From assembly GCA_004020315.1 (NCBI GenBank), contig SAQG01000003.1:124001-188000 (forward strand): a stretch of 64,000 bases of DNA, written 5' to 3'. How positions within the stretch are numbered: the first letter of the stretch is position 1; the number at the start of each line of letters is the position of its first letter. The DNA comes from Mesorhizobium sp. (GTDB taxonomy: Bacteria; Pseudomonadota; Alphaproteobacteria; Rhizobiales; Rhizobiaceae). Positions 8,568-16,631 of the stretch are shown piece after piece. Made by a program: the position numbers and the translations under genes. The notes under the pieces are model-generated. The model saw nothing but the letters and a program-made list of their open reading frames with translations, was not told the DNA's origin and made no database searches.

Positions 8568-8960
8568 ATGGCTATCGATTTCAACCATACAATACTGCCG
8601 GCCCACAACAGTGAGGCGTCGGCAAAATTCCTGGCGGAAATGCTTGGCCTTCCAGCCCCGAGGCGCTGGGGGCCTTTCCAGATGGTCACGACCGAAAACG
8701 GTGCCAACCTCGACTACATGGATACCGACGGCGAAATCAGGCCGCAGCATTACGCCTTCCTGGTCAGCGAAGCCGAGTTCGACGAGATCTTCAGCAGGAT
8801 TCGTGAGCGGGATCTCCCGTACTGGGCCGACCCTGGCCGGACGCTGCTGGGCGAGATCAATCACCACGACGGCGGCCGCGGTGTTTATTTCGAGGACCCG
8901 AACGGTCATCTTCTCGAGATCATCACCCGTCAATACGGCAGCGGCGGATGGAACCCGTGA
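8568..8960 (+). CDS. VOC (glyoxalase/bleomycin-resistance) superfamily protein
   Basis: A 130-residue single-module VOC protein. It has the FNHTILPAHNSEASAKFLAEMLGL opening, a central HYAFLVSEAEFDEIFSRI segment and the C-terminal GVYFEDPNGHLLEIIT motif with the Glu typical of the metal site. VOC enzymes use a divalent metal for isomerase, lyase or dioxygenase reactions, or bind drugs. A GGGAG SD precedes ATG 8568; the upstream ATG 8538 lacks family support. It stands alone between the phosphatase and an MFS remnant. Confidence 0.85.
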   Translation: MAIDFNHTILPAHNSEASAKFLAEMLGLPAPRRWGPFQMVTTENGANLDYMDTDGEIRPQHYAFLVSEAEFDEIFSRIRERDLPYWADPGRTLLGEINHHDGGRGVYFEDPNGHLLEIITRQYGSGGWNP

Positions 8961-9088
8961 TCTCGGTGACGTAGCCAGGCGGCGGACACTCTGCGAACTG
9001 GTCTCATGGCGGAACCTGAACGGTGATCTTGATCGATGAATAATAGGCGGCGACGTTCGGAAATAACGAAGCACCTCTTGGGCCGACC

Positions 9089-9424
9089 GTGCTTGGCATT
9101 CTTGCAAACCGCACCTATCGCCATCTCTTCGCGGCTCAGATGATCGCACTGATCGGTACCGGGCTCGCGACGGTAGCTCTCGGGCTGGGCTTGACTTTCG
9201 GACTATCGGCGCCATTTGTGATCCTCGCCTGCATCGCGGGCGCTGCCCTGGTTACGGCGTTCCTGGTGTGGCCAGCTTCCGATCCAGAAGTCCTTGAACA
9301 CCAGCATCGCGGCCTTCCCGAGCATGATCCGCATTGGGCTGAGGGATCGGACCATTTCGGACATCGCCATACCCACGCCTTTGTAATCGATAAGCTGCAT
9401 CCGGAATGGCCGCGCGAGCCTTGA
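9089..9424 (+). pseudogene. MFS transporter remnant with large internal deletion
   Basis: The 111-residue frame begins (GTG 9089) as the first helix of an MFS permease, LANRTYRHLFAAQMIALIGTG. After about 32 residues it passes directly into what looks like the last helix and hydrophilic tail of the same kind of protein (FVILACIAGAALVTAFLVWP, DPEVLEHQHRGLPEHDPHW, HTHAFVIDKLHPEWP). Full MFS proteins are about 400 residues, so roughly 300 codons seem to have been lost in frame. The His-rich tail and the NicO-type gene 26 bases downstream suggest the parent handled metal; this is inference. Confidence 0.65.
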
Positions 9425-9450
9425 GCGGCAGCGAGTGATATTGCCCCGGC

Positions 9451-10164
9451 ATGCTGCAGACAATCATCGATGTTCAACGCGACATTTATCTGGCCTTCGC
9501 CGGGCACATAAAGACGTTCGCCCAAGACGGCAATTGGGGGGCACTCGCGGCCTTCCTGCCGATGGGCATCGTGTTCGGGGCAGTGCATGCAATGACGCCC
9601 GGGCACTCCAAGTCGGTGCTGGCGACCTATCTGACCGGATCATCGGCAGGACTCGGGCGGAGCCTGACAGTCTCGCTTGTGCTTTCCTTCACCCACGTCA
9701 CTTCAGCGGTGCTGATTGCACTGCTGTCGCTTCCGCTGGTGTCGGTCGCGCTCGGAAGCGTCGGCCGCGCACCGATGCTCGAAGACGTCAGCCGAGGCCT
9801 TCTTGGCCTCATCGGCGCGTGGATGCTTTGGCGAGCGGTCCGGCATCCGCTCCATGCACATGGCGACCAGGAAGGTGTGGCCGTCGGGATCATGGCCGGC
9901 CTGAACCCTTGTCCGCTGACGCTGTTCGTCATGACATTCGCGATGATCCGAGGCGTGCCGGAGGCGGGCATCGCGTTCGCAGTGACCATGATGGCGGGTG
10001 TAGCGTTCACCCTCTCGGTCGTCGCCCTCGTCACAGTGTTCTTCCGCAACCAGCTGGCCAATCTGCTGAGGTCGCGTCCAAAGCTCGTCGCGGTCGTGAC
10101 CCGCTCGATCGAAGCGGTCGCCGGGACAATCCTCGTCGCGGTCGCCCTCCATGAAATCCTGTGA
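9451..10164 (+). CDS. NicO-family nickel/cobalt permease (RcnA-like)
   Basis: A 237-residue membrane protein with about six hydrophobic segments. It carries the NicO-family signatures HAMTPGHSKSVLATYL (near residue 47) and GIMAGLNPCPLTLFVMTFA (near 150), with a His/Asp stretch (HPLHAHGDQEG) between. RcnA-type members export Ni2+/Co2+; others import. The central His-rich loop is much shorter than in E. coli RcnA, so direction and metal cannot be fixed. It lies 26 bases after the MFS remnant and could be its former operon partner. Confidence 0.85.
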   Translation: MLQTIIDVQRDIYLAFAGHIKTFAQDGNWGALAAFLPMGIVFGAVHAMTPGHSKSVLATYLTGSSAGLGRSLTVSLVLSFTHVTSAVLIALLSLPLVSVALGSVGRAPMLEDVSRGLLGLIGAWMLWRAVRHPLHAHGDQEGVAVGIMAGLNPCPLTLFVMTFAMIRGVPEAGIAFAVTMMAGVAFTLSVVALVTVFFRNQLANLLRSRPKLVAVVTRSIEAVAGTILVAVALHEIL

Positions 10165-10200
10165 GGAAAACGGGTATCCGGCGGCAGGCGGACGGACCGA

Positions 10201-10737
10201 TCATTCTTCAGCGATCGAACTCGCCACGATCACGCCCTCTTCTTCAGTTGCAGCCGGAAACTTGAGGTTGACGAATTGCTTGCGATCGCCGGCAATCAGG
10301 ATGTAGAGCCGCGATACCTGCATTGCGCTGCGCTCCTCGGATATCTTTTCGGCATCGGTGCGGGTAAAAAAACTCTTCAGGAACGATTCGACATGAATGT
10401 CGCCGATGACGACGGTGCATGTCTGCACAGCCTTGCCGTTCAAGGTGGCTTTCGTGACGCCGACTAATGTCCCCGCCGGCATGGCGTCGCCTTTCGCCCT
10501 CCAACCTCGCATCGCCTGCGGATTGTCGAGCGGGGCCAGCTTGGCAAAAGCATCTTCGGCCATCGGCGCCCATCCGAGCCTGCTGGCGGCAGCAGTGGTT
10601 CGGTCGAAATCCGGGCCTTGGGCCAGACAGGTGCTGTGAAAGCTCTCCACCGCCCGCTCGACATCCACGCTGCCATGCACCGGCAGTGATATCAAGCAGA
10701 GGGCCGTCGCCCCCAATATTTTGATGCCATGGGACAT
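10201..10737 (-). CDS. Hypothetical exported protein
   Basis: A 178-residue protein that starts with a Sec signal peptide (MSHGIKILGATALCLISLPVHGS). The mature part opens with VERAVESFHSTCLAQGPDFDRT and contains two Cys residues (in STCLAQ and in QTCTVVIGD) that could form a disulphide. I do not recognise a named domain, though the pattern is like small exported proteins of unknown function in rhizobia. ATG 10737 (AAAGG upstream) fits the signal peptide better than ATG 10761. It converges on the NicO-type gene with only 36 bases between stops. Confidence 0.7.
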   Translation of the reverse strand: MSHGIKILGATALCLISLPVHGSVDVERAVESFHSTCLAQGPDFDRTTAAASRLGWAPMAEDAFAKLAPLDNPQAMRGWRAKGDAMPAGTLVGVTKATLNGKAVQTCTVVIGDIHVESFLKSFFTRTDAEKISEERSAMQVSRLYILIAGDRKQFVNLKFPAATEEEGVIVASSIAEE

Positions 10738-10893
10738 TTGGCCTTTCGGCCCTTCGCTCATCGAGCAAGGCGGCAGACGTCAACGAAGACATGACCGAAG
10801 TTGTTCCGTTCCCTTTGACCAATCCGAGCGCACTTGCCTCAGGCGGCCGATTGGCTGGCCTGGTTCACCGCGGGACGCGGGATCGAGGCTGCA

Positions 10894-12108
10894 TCACCGT
10901 TCCTCCGGCGGCTTGAGATGCCGGAACTGCATCAGCAGCAGCAGATCGTAGGTGATCTTCAGGGCACCGCAAATGAGGAGGGGCCAAGCCCGGAACGAGG
11001 CAGCAAACAGGGCGCCGGCCAACGCAGGACTCGCTGCGGCGGCCAGACTGCGCGGGACCGATGTGAAGCTCGCGGCCGCCGCCCGCTCCGCCTCGGTAAC
11101 GACGGCCATGACGTAAGACGATCGCGTCGGGACGTCCATCTGCGAAAGCGCGGCGCGGATCAACAGCAAGCCGAGCGCCAGAGGCAGCGTGGGCGCAAGC
11201 GCCGCCAGCATCAGAGCAATGCTGGACGGAATGTGGGTGAACACCATCGTGTTAATGAGTCCGATGTGCCGGGACAGCCAAGCAGCAACGGGAAATGAGA
11301 ACGCCGAAAGCACACCGGACCAGAAAAAGAAAAAGCCCGCTTCCGAGAGCGACAGGTCGAATTCTTCGAAAAGCCACAGCGCAAGCAGCGACTGGACGAC
11401 AAAGCCTCCGGCGAAAGCATCGAGGCTGAAAAGCGCCGCAAGCTTGAACACAATATTGCGCGAGGGGCCGAGCGCGGACGCGGTGCCGGAGGCCGACGCT
11501 GGACGGCGCTGCGGGATCTGCGCGTAGATGAAGCCGCCGAGCAGGCCCAGAAACGCATAGAGCACGAACATCGCCTTGATGCCGCTGAGTTGATCGAGGC
11601 CGACTGAAACCAGAAGATCAGGTGTTGCCGAAGCAAGCGCGCCAACCGCACCTGCCAGCGCACCCACAAGGCTGTAATGCGCGAACATCTTGGTCCGCGC
11701 GGCATCGGTGATTTCACGAGTGAGCACGGCATGCTCCAATGGCACGAATACGCTGACACTGCCGGCCGACGGGTTAATGGTGCCTGCGAACGCGATCACC
11801 AAAAGCAGCACGTAGTCGTGGACCACAGCAAAGGCCACGCCAGTGGCGACCATCAGACTGGCGGCGGCAAGCAGGAGTTGGCGGTAGTCGCGTCGGGCGC
11901 CGAGGAACCCGACGCCGATGGTCAAGAGCGCCGAACCGAGAAGCGAGGCGGTTGCGATGATGCCGACCTGTAGCGGAGTAAAGCCAAGTGCGAGGAGATA
12001 GACCGGCAACAAAACGGCCACGAAGCCGTCGCCCATGTCGCGCAGGGCACGCGCCGTAAAAAGAAAGGTCGTCGAATGGACCCGCAGCACTGATCTGCCT
12101 GCCCTCAT
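10894..12108 (-). CDS. MFS transporter
   Basis: A 404-residue, 12-helix major facilitator. The N-half opens with FLFTARALRDMGDGFVAVLLPVYLLALG and has the loop GFLGARRDYRQ in the place of the A motif; the C-half starts near FKLAALFSLDAFAGGF. ATG 12108 gives a normal N-terminus. The frame stays open to 12255, but that stretch is a remnant of a rhodanese gene read in another frame. The remnant's stop lies just upstream, so this MFS gene probably once followed an ArsR-rhodanese gene in one operon. Substrate unknown; toxic anion or drug efflux is possible. Confidence 0.85.
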   Translation of the reverse strand: MRAGRSVLRVHSTTFLFTARALRDMGDGFVAVLLPVYLLALGFTPLQVGIIATASLLGSALLTIGVGFLGARRDYRQLLLAAASLMVATGVAFAVVHDYVLLLVIAFAGTINPSAGSVSVFVPLEHAVLTREITDAARTKMFAHYSLVGALAGAVGALASATPDLLVSVGLDQLSGIKAMFVLYAFLGLLGGFIYAQIPQRRPASASGTASALGPSRNIVFKLAALFSLDAFAGGFVVQSLLALWLFEEFDLSLSEAGFFFFWSGVLSAFSFPVAAWLSRHIGLINTMVFTHIPSSIALMLAALAPTLPLALGLLLIRAALSQMDVPTRSSYVMAVVTEAERAAAASFTSVPRSLAAAASPALAGALFAASFRAWPLLICGALKITYDLLLLMQFRHLKPPEER

Positions 12109-12118
12109 CACCTGCGTG

Positions 12119-12243
12119 AGCTCCCGCGTGTTCTGTTTCAGGCGGCCGTTTCGACCGGCAGGCCGGCGGCCTTCCATTCGGGATAGCCGTCCTCGAGCCG
12201 ACGGACGAGAAAACGCCGCTCCCGCAAGGCGGCGACCGCTTCG
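12119..12243 (-). pseudogene. 3' fragment of an ArsR-rhodanese gene (direct repeat copy A)
   Basis: This stretch closely matches 14341-14465, the 3' end of the intact ArsR-rhodanese gene, by eye about nine bases in ten. On the minus strand it still encodes LVRRLEDGYPEWKAAG and the terminal PVETAA before a stop. The similarity breaks off sharply at about 12243, so only the last 36 or so codons plus a short 3' flank survive. It is not a functional gene. Confidence 0.85.
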
Positions 12244-12306
12244 GCGCGCCATCAATCTACCCTACAGCACGCCCGAACGGCACGGCAGCCGACGAAGCTT
12301 TCCGAG

Positions 12307-13290
12307 CTACGACGACTGCCGTCTTCGGGCGGGCAGGCCGCTGTGGTGCTTCTGCGCAGTGTGCTCCACTCCTGCAAGCCGATCGAAGAGCCACGCCACA
12401 CCAGCATCCATCATCGCGACCTTGGGAGCGACGGCGTTGAGCCGGAAGCCGGGCAGCGGCAATGGGGCATCGAGGCTCAGGACACCGAAACGCGCCGCAT
12501 GCATGGTGACGAACCGCCGCGGCAGGGCCGAGATGAGGTCGGTCTCGGCGATGACCGCAAGCGCAAACATGAAGTTCGGAACAGTCAACGCAATCCGTCG
12601 CGCCCGGCCCAGCTTCGCCAGCTGTTCATCCACGAAGCCATAAGGATCGCCGCTGTGCGAAACGACCAGATGCTGCATGTCGCAGTATCGCTCCAGGGTT
12701 GGATCACGCGCGAACGGATGTCCAAGGCGCATGGCAATTACAAAGTCTTCTTCGTAGATGCAGCGCTTTTCGAAACGAGGCGGGATGTCATCGGACGGAA
12801 TGATCGCGATGTCGATGGCGTGCGCCTCGAGTTCGGCAATCGCGCTTCGCCAGACGCGGGCTGGCGAGGGCAGGACCTGACGCACGCTGACGTCGATGCG
12901 TGGCGCAATCCGGCTGAGTTCGGCGAGAAGCGGGCGCAGGATCACGGCTGAGACACCGTCCGGCGCGCCGATTGCGAACCGGCGCATCGCCGTCAAGGGG
13001 TCGAAGGGTGCGGCAGTCGCCATGACGCTGCGCACGCGCGCCAGAACGTCGGCGATCGGCGCGGCCAGTTCCGTCGCACGGGCCGTCGGCACCACGCCCT
13101 TGGGCGTTCTTAGGAACAGCGGATCATTGAGGAGCCGGCGCAACCGACCAAGCCCGTGACTGACAGCCGATGGCGTCAGATTAAGCCGGTCCGCCGCCCG
13201 GCCCACGTGGCCCTCTTCGAGCACGGCCTCGAAGAGGACGAGGAGATTGAGATCGGTGCGAGAAAGATCAATTTCGTTCAGCATATTCAT
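12307..13290 (-). CDS. LysR-family transcriptional regulator
   Basis: A 327-residue LysR regulator. The N-terminal winged helix reads DLSRTDLNLLVLFEAVLEEGHVGRAADRLNLTPSAVSHGLGRLRRLLNDPLF, and a LysR substrate domain follows from about residue 95 (FAIGAPDGVSAVILRPLL). The opening resembles the NodD/LinR branch. It is divergent from the small monooxygenase-like gene at 13387 across a 96-base gap, the standard arrangement for LysR control of that gene and of the NTF2-like gene after it. The inducer is unknown. Its 3' end abuts the rhodanese repeat. Confidence 0.92.
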   Translation of the reverse strand: MNMLNEIDLSRTDLNLLVLFEAVLEEGHVGRAADRLNLTPSAVSHGLGRLRRLLNDPLFLRTPKGVVPTARATELAAPIADVLARVRSVMATAAPFDPLTAMRRFAIGAPDGVSAVILRPLLAELSRIAPRIDVSVRQVLPSPARVWRSAIAELEAHAIDIAIIPSDDIPPRFEKRCIYEEDFVIAMRLGHPFARDPTLERYCDMQHLVVSHSGDPYGFVDEQLAKLGRARRIALTVPNFMFALAVIAETDLISALPRRFVTMHAARFGVLSLDAPLPLPGFRLNAVAPKVAMMDAGVAWLFDRLAGVEHTAQKHHSGLPARRRQSS

Positions 13291-13306
13291 GAAATCATAT
13301 CACTGG

Positions 13307-13328
13307 ATTCATCGAACTCAACGTGAAA
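13307..13328. promoter_or_regulatory. Possible LysR binding site between divergent genes
   Basis: In the 96-base gap between the LysR gene and the monooxygenase-like gene, ATTCA (13307-13311) and TGAAA (13324-13328) form an imperfect dyad around a T-N11-A type core. This position is typical for LysR autoregulation, but the match is weak. Confidence 0.35.
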
Positions 13329-13386
13329 TTCTGCCGGCTGAGCGGCGCGTCGCTCGGACGAACGGAGCCTTGAATGGGAAACGGCC

Positions 13387-13656
13387 ATGTCTGTGATGAT
13401 GATTTCCGAAGTCGGCGGACAGTCGCCGCAAGGGTATGACGGTATGCTCGCCCTCGTCGGTGATGCTTTGAGGCAGGCGCCGGGCTTCATCATGCATGTG
13501 TCGCACCCGGTGGCAGCCGGCTGGCGGATTGTCGAGGTGTGGAACTCCCAGGAAGACGCGACGCGCTTCTTCGCTGCTCATATCGCGCCGAATCTGCCGG
13601 ATGGCATTCGGCCGAAGCTGTCCTTCCAGCCGCTGCACAGTCTTTTGAGGCCATGA
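13387..13656 (+). CDS. Small ABM-like (antibiotic biosynthesis monooxygenase fold) protein
   Basis: An 89-residue protein with the dimeric alpha-beta barrel pattern. It opens with a strand, then a helix GYDGMLALVGDALRQAPGF, then IMHVSHPVAAGWRIVEVWNSQEDATRFF, the usual core of ABM-domain proteins (cofactor-free monooxygenases and heme-degrading relatives). It is divergent from a LysR gene and followed after 99 bases by an exported NTF2-like protein. The role is unknown. Confidence 0.7.
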   Translation: MSVMMISEVGGQSPQGYDGMLALVGDALRQAPGFIMHVSHPVAAGWRIVEVWNSQEDATRFFAAHIAPNLPDGIRPKLSFQPLHSLLRP

Positions 13657-13755
13657 CGGAAATGCCGGCCGGTTGAGGGATCTGAGATCGCATCGGCTCG
13701 ACGGATGTCAGCAGGCTGCGGCTGCGGATCGGCACAAACATAGGAGAAATTTCTC

Positions 13756-14298
13756 ATGCCAGTTTCACGACGTTCAGCACTCGCTGCAGCGGGCGCCGGT
13801 CTCGCGTCGCTCGGGATCACGAAAGCTACAAGCGACTCTGCCTTTGCCCATCAGGTCCCCATCGCCGACGAGGAGGTCGCCACGCTCATCAGACAGACCG
13901 CCGAAGCCAACGCGGCGCTGATGCGCGGCGACATCGCCCAGTACCGTGCGTTGATTACGCTCACCGATGACTTCACGCTGATGTCGCCTTTCGGCGGGAC
14001 GCCGACGCGCGGCGTGGACATGACGAGCGAACGCTGGGAGGCAATGGGGCGTTTCTTCAGGAACGGCACGCTGGAACAAGAGCTAGTCCAAGCCTACGCC
14101 GTGGCCGACATGGTGGTTCTCGCGGTCATCGAACGCGGCCGCGGCGAAGTCGGCGGTCTGCCGGCCCAGGGCTGGCCGCTGCGCGTCACCTTGGTCTATC
14201 GCCGCGAAGGATCCGAATGGCGGCTCGCGCACCGACACGCAGACCCGCTCGTTCGGGGTATCAGCCTGGAGCAGGCGGCCGCGCTGGCCCGCAGCTGA
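13756..14298 (+). CDS. Exported NTF2-like (DUF4440/SnoaL-type) protein
   Basis: A 180-residue protein. The N-terminus PVSRRSALAAAGAGLASLGI is a Tat-like signal. The rest is an NTF2-like cone: VATLIRQTAEANAALMRGDIAQYRALITLTDDFTLMSPFGG, then the strand pair LVQAYAVADMVVLAVIERG and WPLRVTLVYRREGSEWRLAHRHADPLV, a common DUF4440 ending. Such proteins bind small ligands or act as isomerases. It is probably co-transcribed with the ABM-like gene under the divergent LysR regulator. Confidence 0.75.
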   Translation: MPVSRRSALAAAGAGLASLGITKATSDSAFAHQVPIADEEVATLIRQTAEANAALMRGDIAQYRALITLTDDFTLMSPFGGTPTRGVDMTSERWEAMGRFFRNGTLEQELVQAYAVADMVVLAVIERGRGEVGGLPAQGWPLRVTLVYRREGSEWRLAHRHADPLVRGISLEQAAALARS

Positions 14299-14340
14299 AG
14301 GTCCACGCCAGACCAGCGCCGCAATCTCCCGACGCTCTCA

Positions 14341-14465
14341 AAGCTCCGCGCATTTTGTTTCAGGCCGCCGTCTCGACCGGCAGGCCGGCGGCTTTCCATT
14401 CGGGATAGCCGTCCTCGAGCCGACGGACGAGATAGCCCCGCTCTCGCAAGGCGGCGACCGCTTCG
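14341..14465 (-). repeat. Direct repeat copy B: 3' end of the intact ArsR-rhodanese gene
   Basis: This is the partner of 12119-12243, in the same orientation. The pair brackets a segment of about 2.1 kb carrying the LysR, ABM-like and NTF2-like genes. The match includes about 20 bases beyond the rhodanese stop codon. Confidence 0.8.
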
Positions 14466-15028
14466 AACGACAGAACGCAGTAGGGGCCGCGGCAATAGGC
14501 GATCACTTCCCGATCTGCCTTTAGCTCGCCCAAGCGGCGCTCCAGCTCGGCCAGCGGGATGTTTAGGGCGCCTGGAAGATGTCCGACCGCGAACTCGTCC
14601 TCTGGCCGCACATCGAGAACCGTGACCATGCCGTCATGCAGCATCGAGACGAGGTCATCTCGCGACACGGGTTCCATCGCATCGCGAGCGCGGAAGTAGT
14701 CGGACATGACGCGCCCGATTTCAGCCATGTTTCGCTCGCCGACGCGGCCGAGCGCCTTGATCAGCGCCACCACCTCGGCGTCGCCGGCGAGGCTATAGAG
14801 CACGTGCTTGCCGCGGCGCTGCGTCTCGACGAGGCGCGCCCGCCGCAGGATCTGCAGGTGGCGCGACGTGTTGGCGAAACTCAGATGGGCTCGCGCGGAG
14901 AGGTCCTCGACGCTGCGCACGCCTTGCGCGAGATGCTCCAGAAGCTCGAGCCGGTGCGGATGGCCGAGCGCCTGAGCCACTTCGGCAAGGCTCGCGTAGA
15001 TCGCCTGTTTCGGTCCGGTGCTTGACAC
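14360..15028 (-). CDS. ArsR-family regulator fused to a rhodanese domain
   Basis: A 222-residue two-domain protein. Residues 1-100 are an ArsR winged helix (EVAQALGHPHRLELLEHLAQGVRSVEDLSARAHLSFANTSRHLQILRRARLVETQRRGKHVLY). Residues 120-222 are a rhodanese domain with LDVRPEDEFAVGHLPGALNIPL and the active-site loop AYCRGPYCV holding the catalytic Cys. Such fusions are thought to sense reactive sulfur or oxidants. The start is GTG 15028. A perfect 8-bp inverted repeat lies directly upstream (15045-15070), and an MFS gene is divergent beyond it, a likely target. Confidence 0.9.
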   Translation of the reverse strand: MSSTGPKQAIYASLAEVAQALGHPHRLELLEHLAQGVRSVEDLSARAHLSFANTSRHLQILRRARLVETQRRGKHVLYSLAGDAEVVALIKALGRVGERNMAEIGRVMSDYFRARDAMEPVSRDDLVSMLHDGMVTVLDVRPEDEFAVGHLPGALNIPLAELERRLGELKADREVIAYCRGPYCVLSFEAVAALRERGYLVRRLEDGYPEWKAAGLPVETAA

Positions 15029-15044
15029 GGCTTCTGCTCAGTGG

Positions 15045-15070
15045 AACATTCAGCGGAATGATTGAATGTT
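15045..15070. promoter_or_regulatory. Inverted-repeat operator upstream of ArsR-rhodanese
   Basis: AACATTCA (15045-15052) and TGAATGTT (15063-15070) are perfect reverse complements with a 10-base spacer, centred about 30 bases upstream of the GTG start. It is a good candidate for the ArsR-rhodanese binding site, perhaps also controlling the divergent MFS gene at 15296. Confidence 0.7.
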
Positions 15071-15295
15071 TCTAGCCCTTCATAGCCAGGCGCGCAAGAC
15101 CGTGATCCTTCGCCAGTTCCCTCAAAGTGATCCAGTCGGCGCCTCGCACCTGTTCGGCTGCGGCAACGAAGCCCTCCGGATCGGGGACGAAGCCGCGTTC
15201 ATCTGCTTCATGCTCGCCGAGATTCCGCCGGCTCGGCGCGAGGCTGCTGCGCTCCGGGCCGCCAATTCCGTCCTGGCTGCGGCGGTGGCCTGACA

Positions 15296-16528
15296 ATGGA
15301 CGAAGCGGCATCGGTTCCCGTCAAGCTCGGCCTCAGGGAGAACTGGCCGCAATTCGCGCTGCTCGTCGTGATCAACGCCTTTGTCGGCGGCATGGTCGGC
15401 ATAGAACGAACGGTGGTGCCGCTGATCGGATCGGAGGAGTTCCACTTCAGGTCGACGACGCTCATTGTCTCCTTCATCGTCAGCTTCGGCGTCGTCAAGG
15501 CGCTAGCCAATCTGGTCTCGGGCCAGCTTGCCGACGCGTGGGGCCGCAAGCGCGTGCTCGTTTTGGGATGGCTGGTCGGCCTGCCGGTGCCGTTCATGAT
15601 CATCTGGGCGCCGACCTGGGAATGGGTGATTGCGGCCAACGCATTGCTCGGCATCAACCAGGGGCTCGCCTGGTCGATGACAGTGATCATGAAAATCGAT
15701 CTCGTCGGGCCGAAGTCGCGCGGCCTTGCCGTCGGCCTCAACGAGTTCGCCGGCTATCTCGCCGTCGGGGTGACGGCGTTCCTGACCGGCTATCTCGCCT
15801 CGCAATACGGACTTCGGCCGGTGCCGATCTATCTCGGCATCGGCTATGCGGTCCTCGGCGCCGCACTGTCGGCCCTGCTCGTGCGCGACACGCGGGACCA
15901 CGTTCGGCTGGAGACTTCATCCCACGCGCAGCAGCCCGCACCGATCAGCTTTCGGCAGGTCTTCGCGCTCACTTCGTTCGGAGACCGCAATCTGTTCGCC
16001 GCCTCGCAGGCCGGCCTCGTCAATAATCTCAACGATGGCATGAGCTGGGGCATTTTCCCATTGTTCTTCGCTTCCTTCGGCCTCGGCGTCGAGCGCATCG
16101 GCATCCTCAAGGCGATCTATCCCGCGACATGGGGTGTCTTGCAGATCGCCACGGGCCCCTTGAGCGATCGCTGGGGGCGCAAGGGCCTGATCGTCGCCGG
16201 CATGTGGGTTCAGGCCGCCGGTCTGTTTCTCACCGCGGCGACGCGCCAGTTCGAGTGGTGGATCGTCGGCAGCCTTCTGCTCGGCCTCGGCACGGCGATG
16301 GTCTACCCCAGCCTGATCGCAGCCGTCTCCGATGCCTCGCATCCGACCTGGCGCGCCCGCTCACTCAGCGTCTACCGGTTCTGGCGGGATCTCGGCTACG
16401 CGATCGGGGCGCTCTCCGCCGGCCTCATCGCCGACAGCTTCGGGCTGTCATGGGCGATCGCGTCGATCGCCGCGCTGACATTTCTCTCAGGGGCAATCGT
16501 CGCTGTCGTGATGCGAGAGACGGTCTAG
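15296..16528 (+). CDS. MFS transporter
   Basis: A 410-residue, 12-helix major facilitator. The A motif appears as GQLADAWGRKRVLVLGWL in the first half and is repeated as GPLSDRWGRKGLIVAGM in the second. The N-terminus MDEAASVPVKLGLRENWPQFALLVVINAFVGG and the helix-1 pattern (FVGGMVGIERTVVPLI) are typical of MFS genes adjoining ArsR or rhodanese genes. It is divergent from ArsR-rhodanese with 267 bases between them, which contain the operator and no convincing gene. Substrate unknown. Confidence 0.88.
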   Translation: MDEAASVPVKLGLRENWPQFALLVVINAFVGGMVGIERTVVPLIGSEEFHFRSTTLIVSFIVSFGVVKALANLVSGQLADAWGRKRVLVLGWLVGLPVPFMIIWAPTWEWVIAANALLGINQGLAWSMTVIMKIDLVGPKSRGLAVGLNEFAGYLAVGVTAFLTGYLASQYGLRPVPIYLGIGYAVLGAALSALLVRDTRDHVRLETSSHAQQPAPISFRQVFALTSFGDRNLFAASQAGLVNNLNDGMSWGIFPLFFASFGLGVERIGILKAIYPATWGVLQIATGPLSDRWGRKGLIVAGMWVQAAGLFLTAATRQFEWWIVGSLLLGLGTAMVYPSLIAAVSDASHPTWRARSLSVYRFWRDLGYAIGALSAGLIADSFGLSWAIASIAALTFLSGAIVAVVMRETV

Positions 16529-16582
16529 CTGGCGCATGACTCCGAAAATCGGAATCGATTTTCGCAAAGGATCATGCGCCAG
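16529..16582. repeat. Palindromic intergenic repeat (copy 1)
   Basis: CTGGCGCATGA at the left is matched by its reverse complement ending at 16582, with inner arms around GAAAATCGG/ATCGATTTTCG. It lies directly after the MFS stop and before the convergent secDF end, where it may act as a bidirectional terminator. Relatives are listed at 25198, 45130, 54051, 56793 and 62026. Confidence 0.8.
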
Positions 16583-16631
16583 ATCAAAATGCTACGGCAG
16601 ACCCAAAGAAATGGCGCCGCCGATCGTTGCG

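Noticed and set aside
15066-15311. Small open frames on both strands between ArsR-rhodanese and the MFS gene (75 and 79 codons)
   Set aside because: Neither has a recognisable motif or SD. They overlap each other and the operator/promoter region, so chance is more likely, although the minus-strand frame is not impossible.
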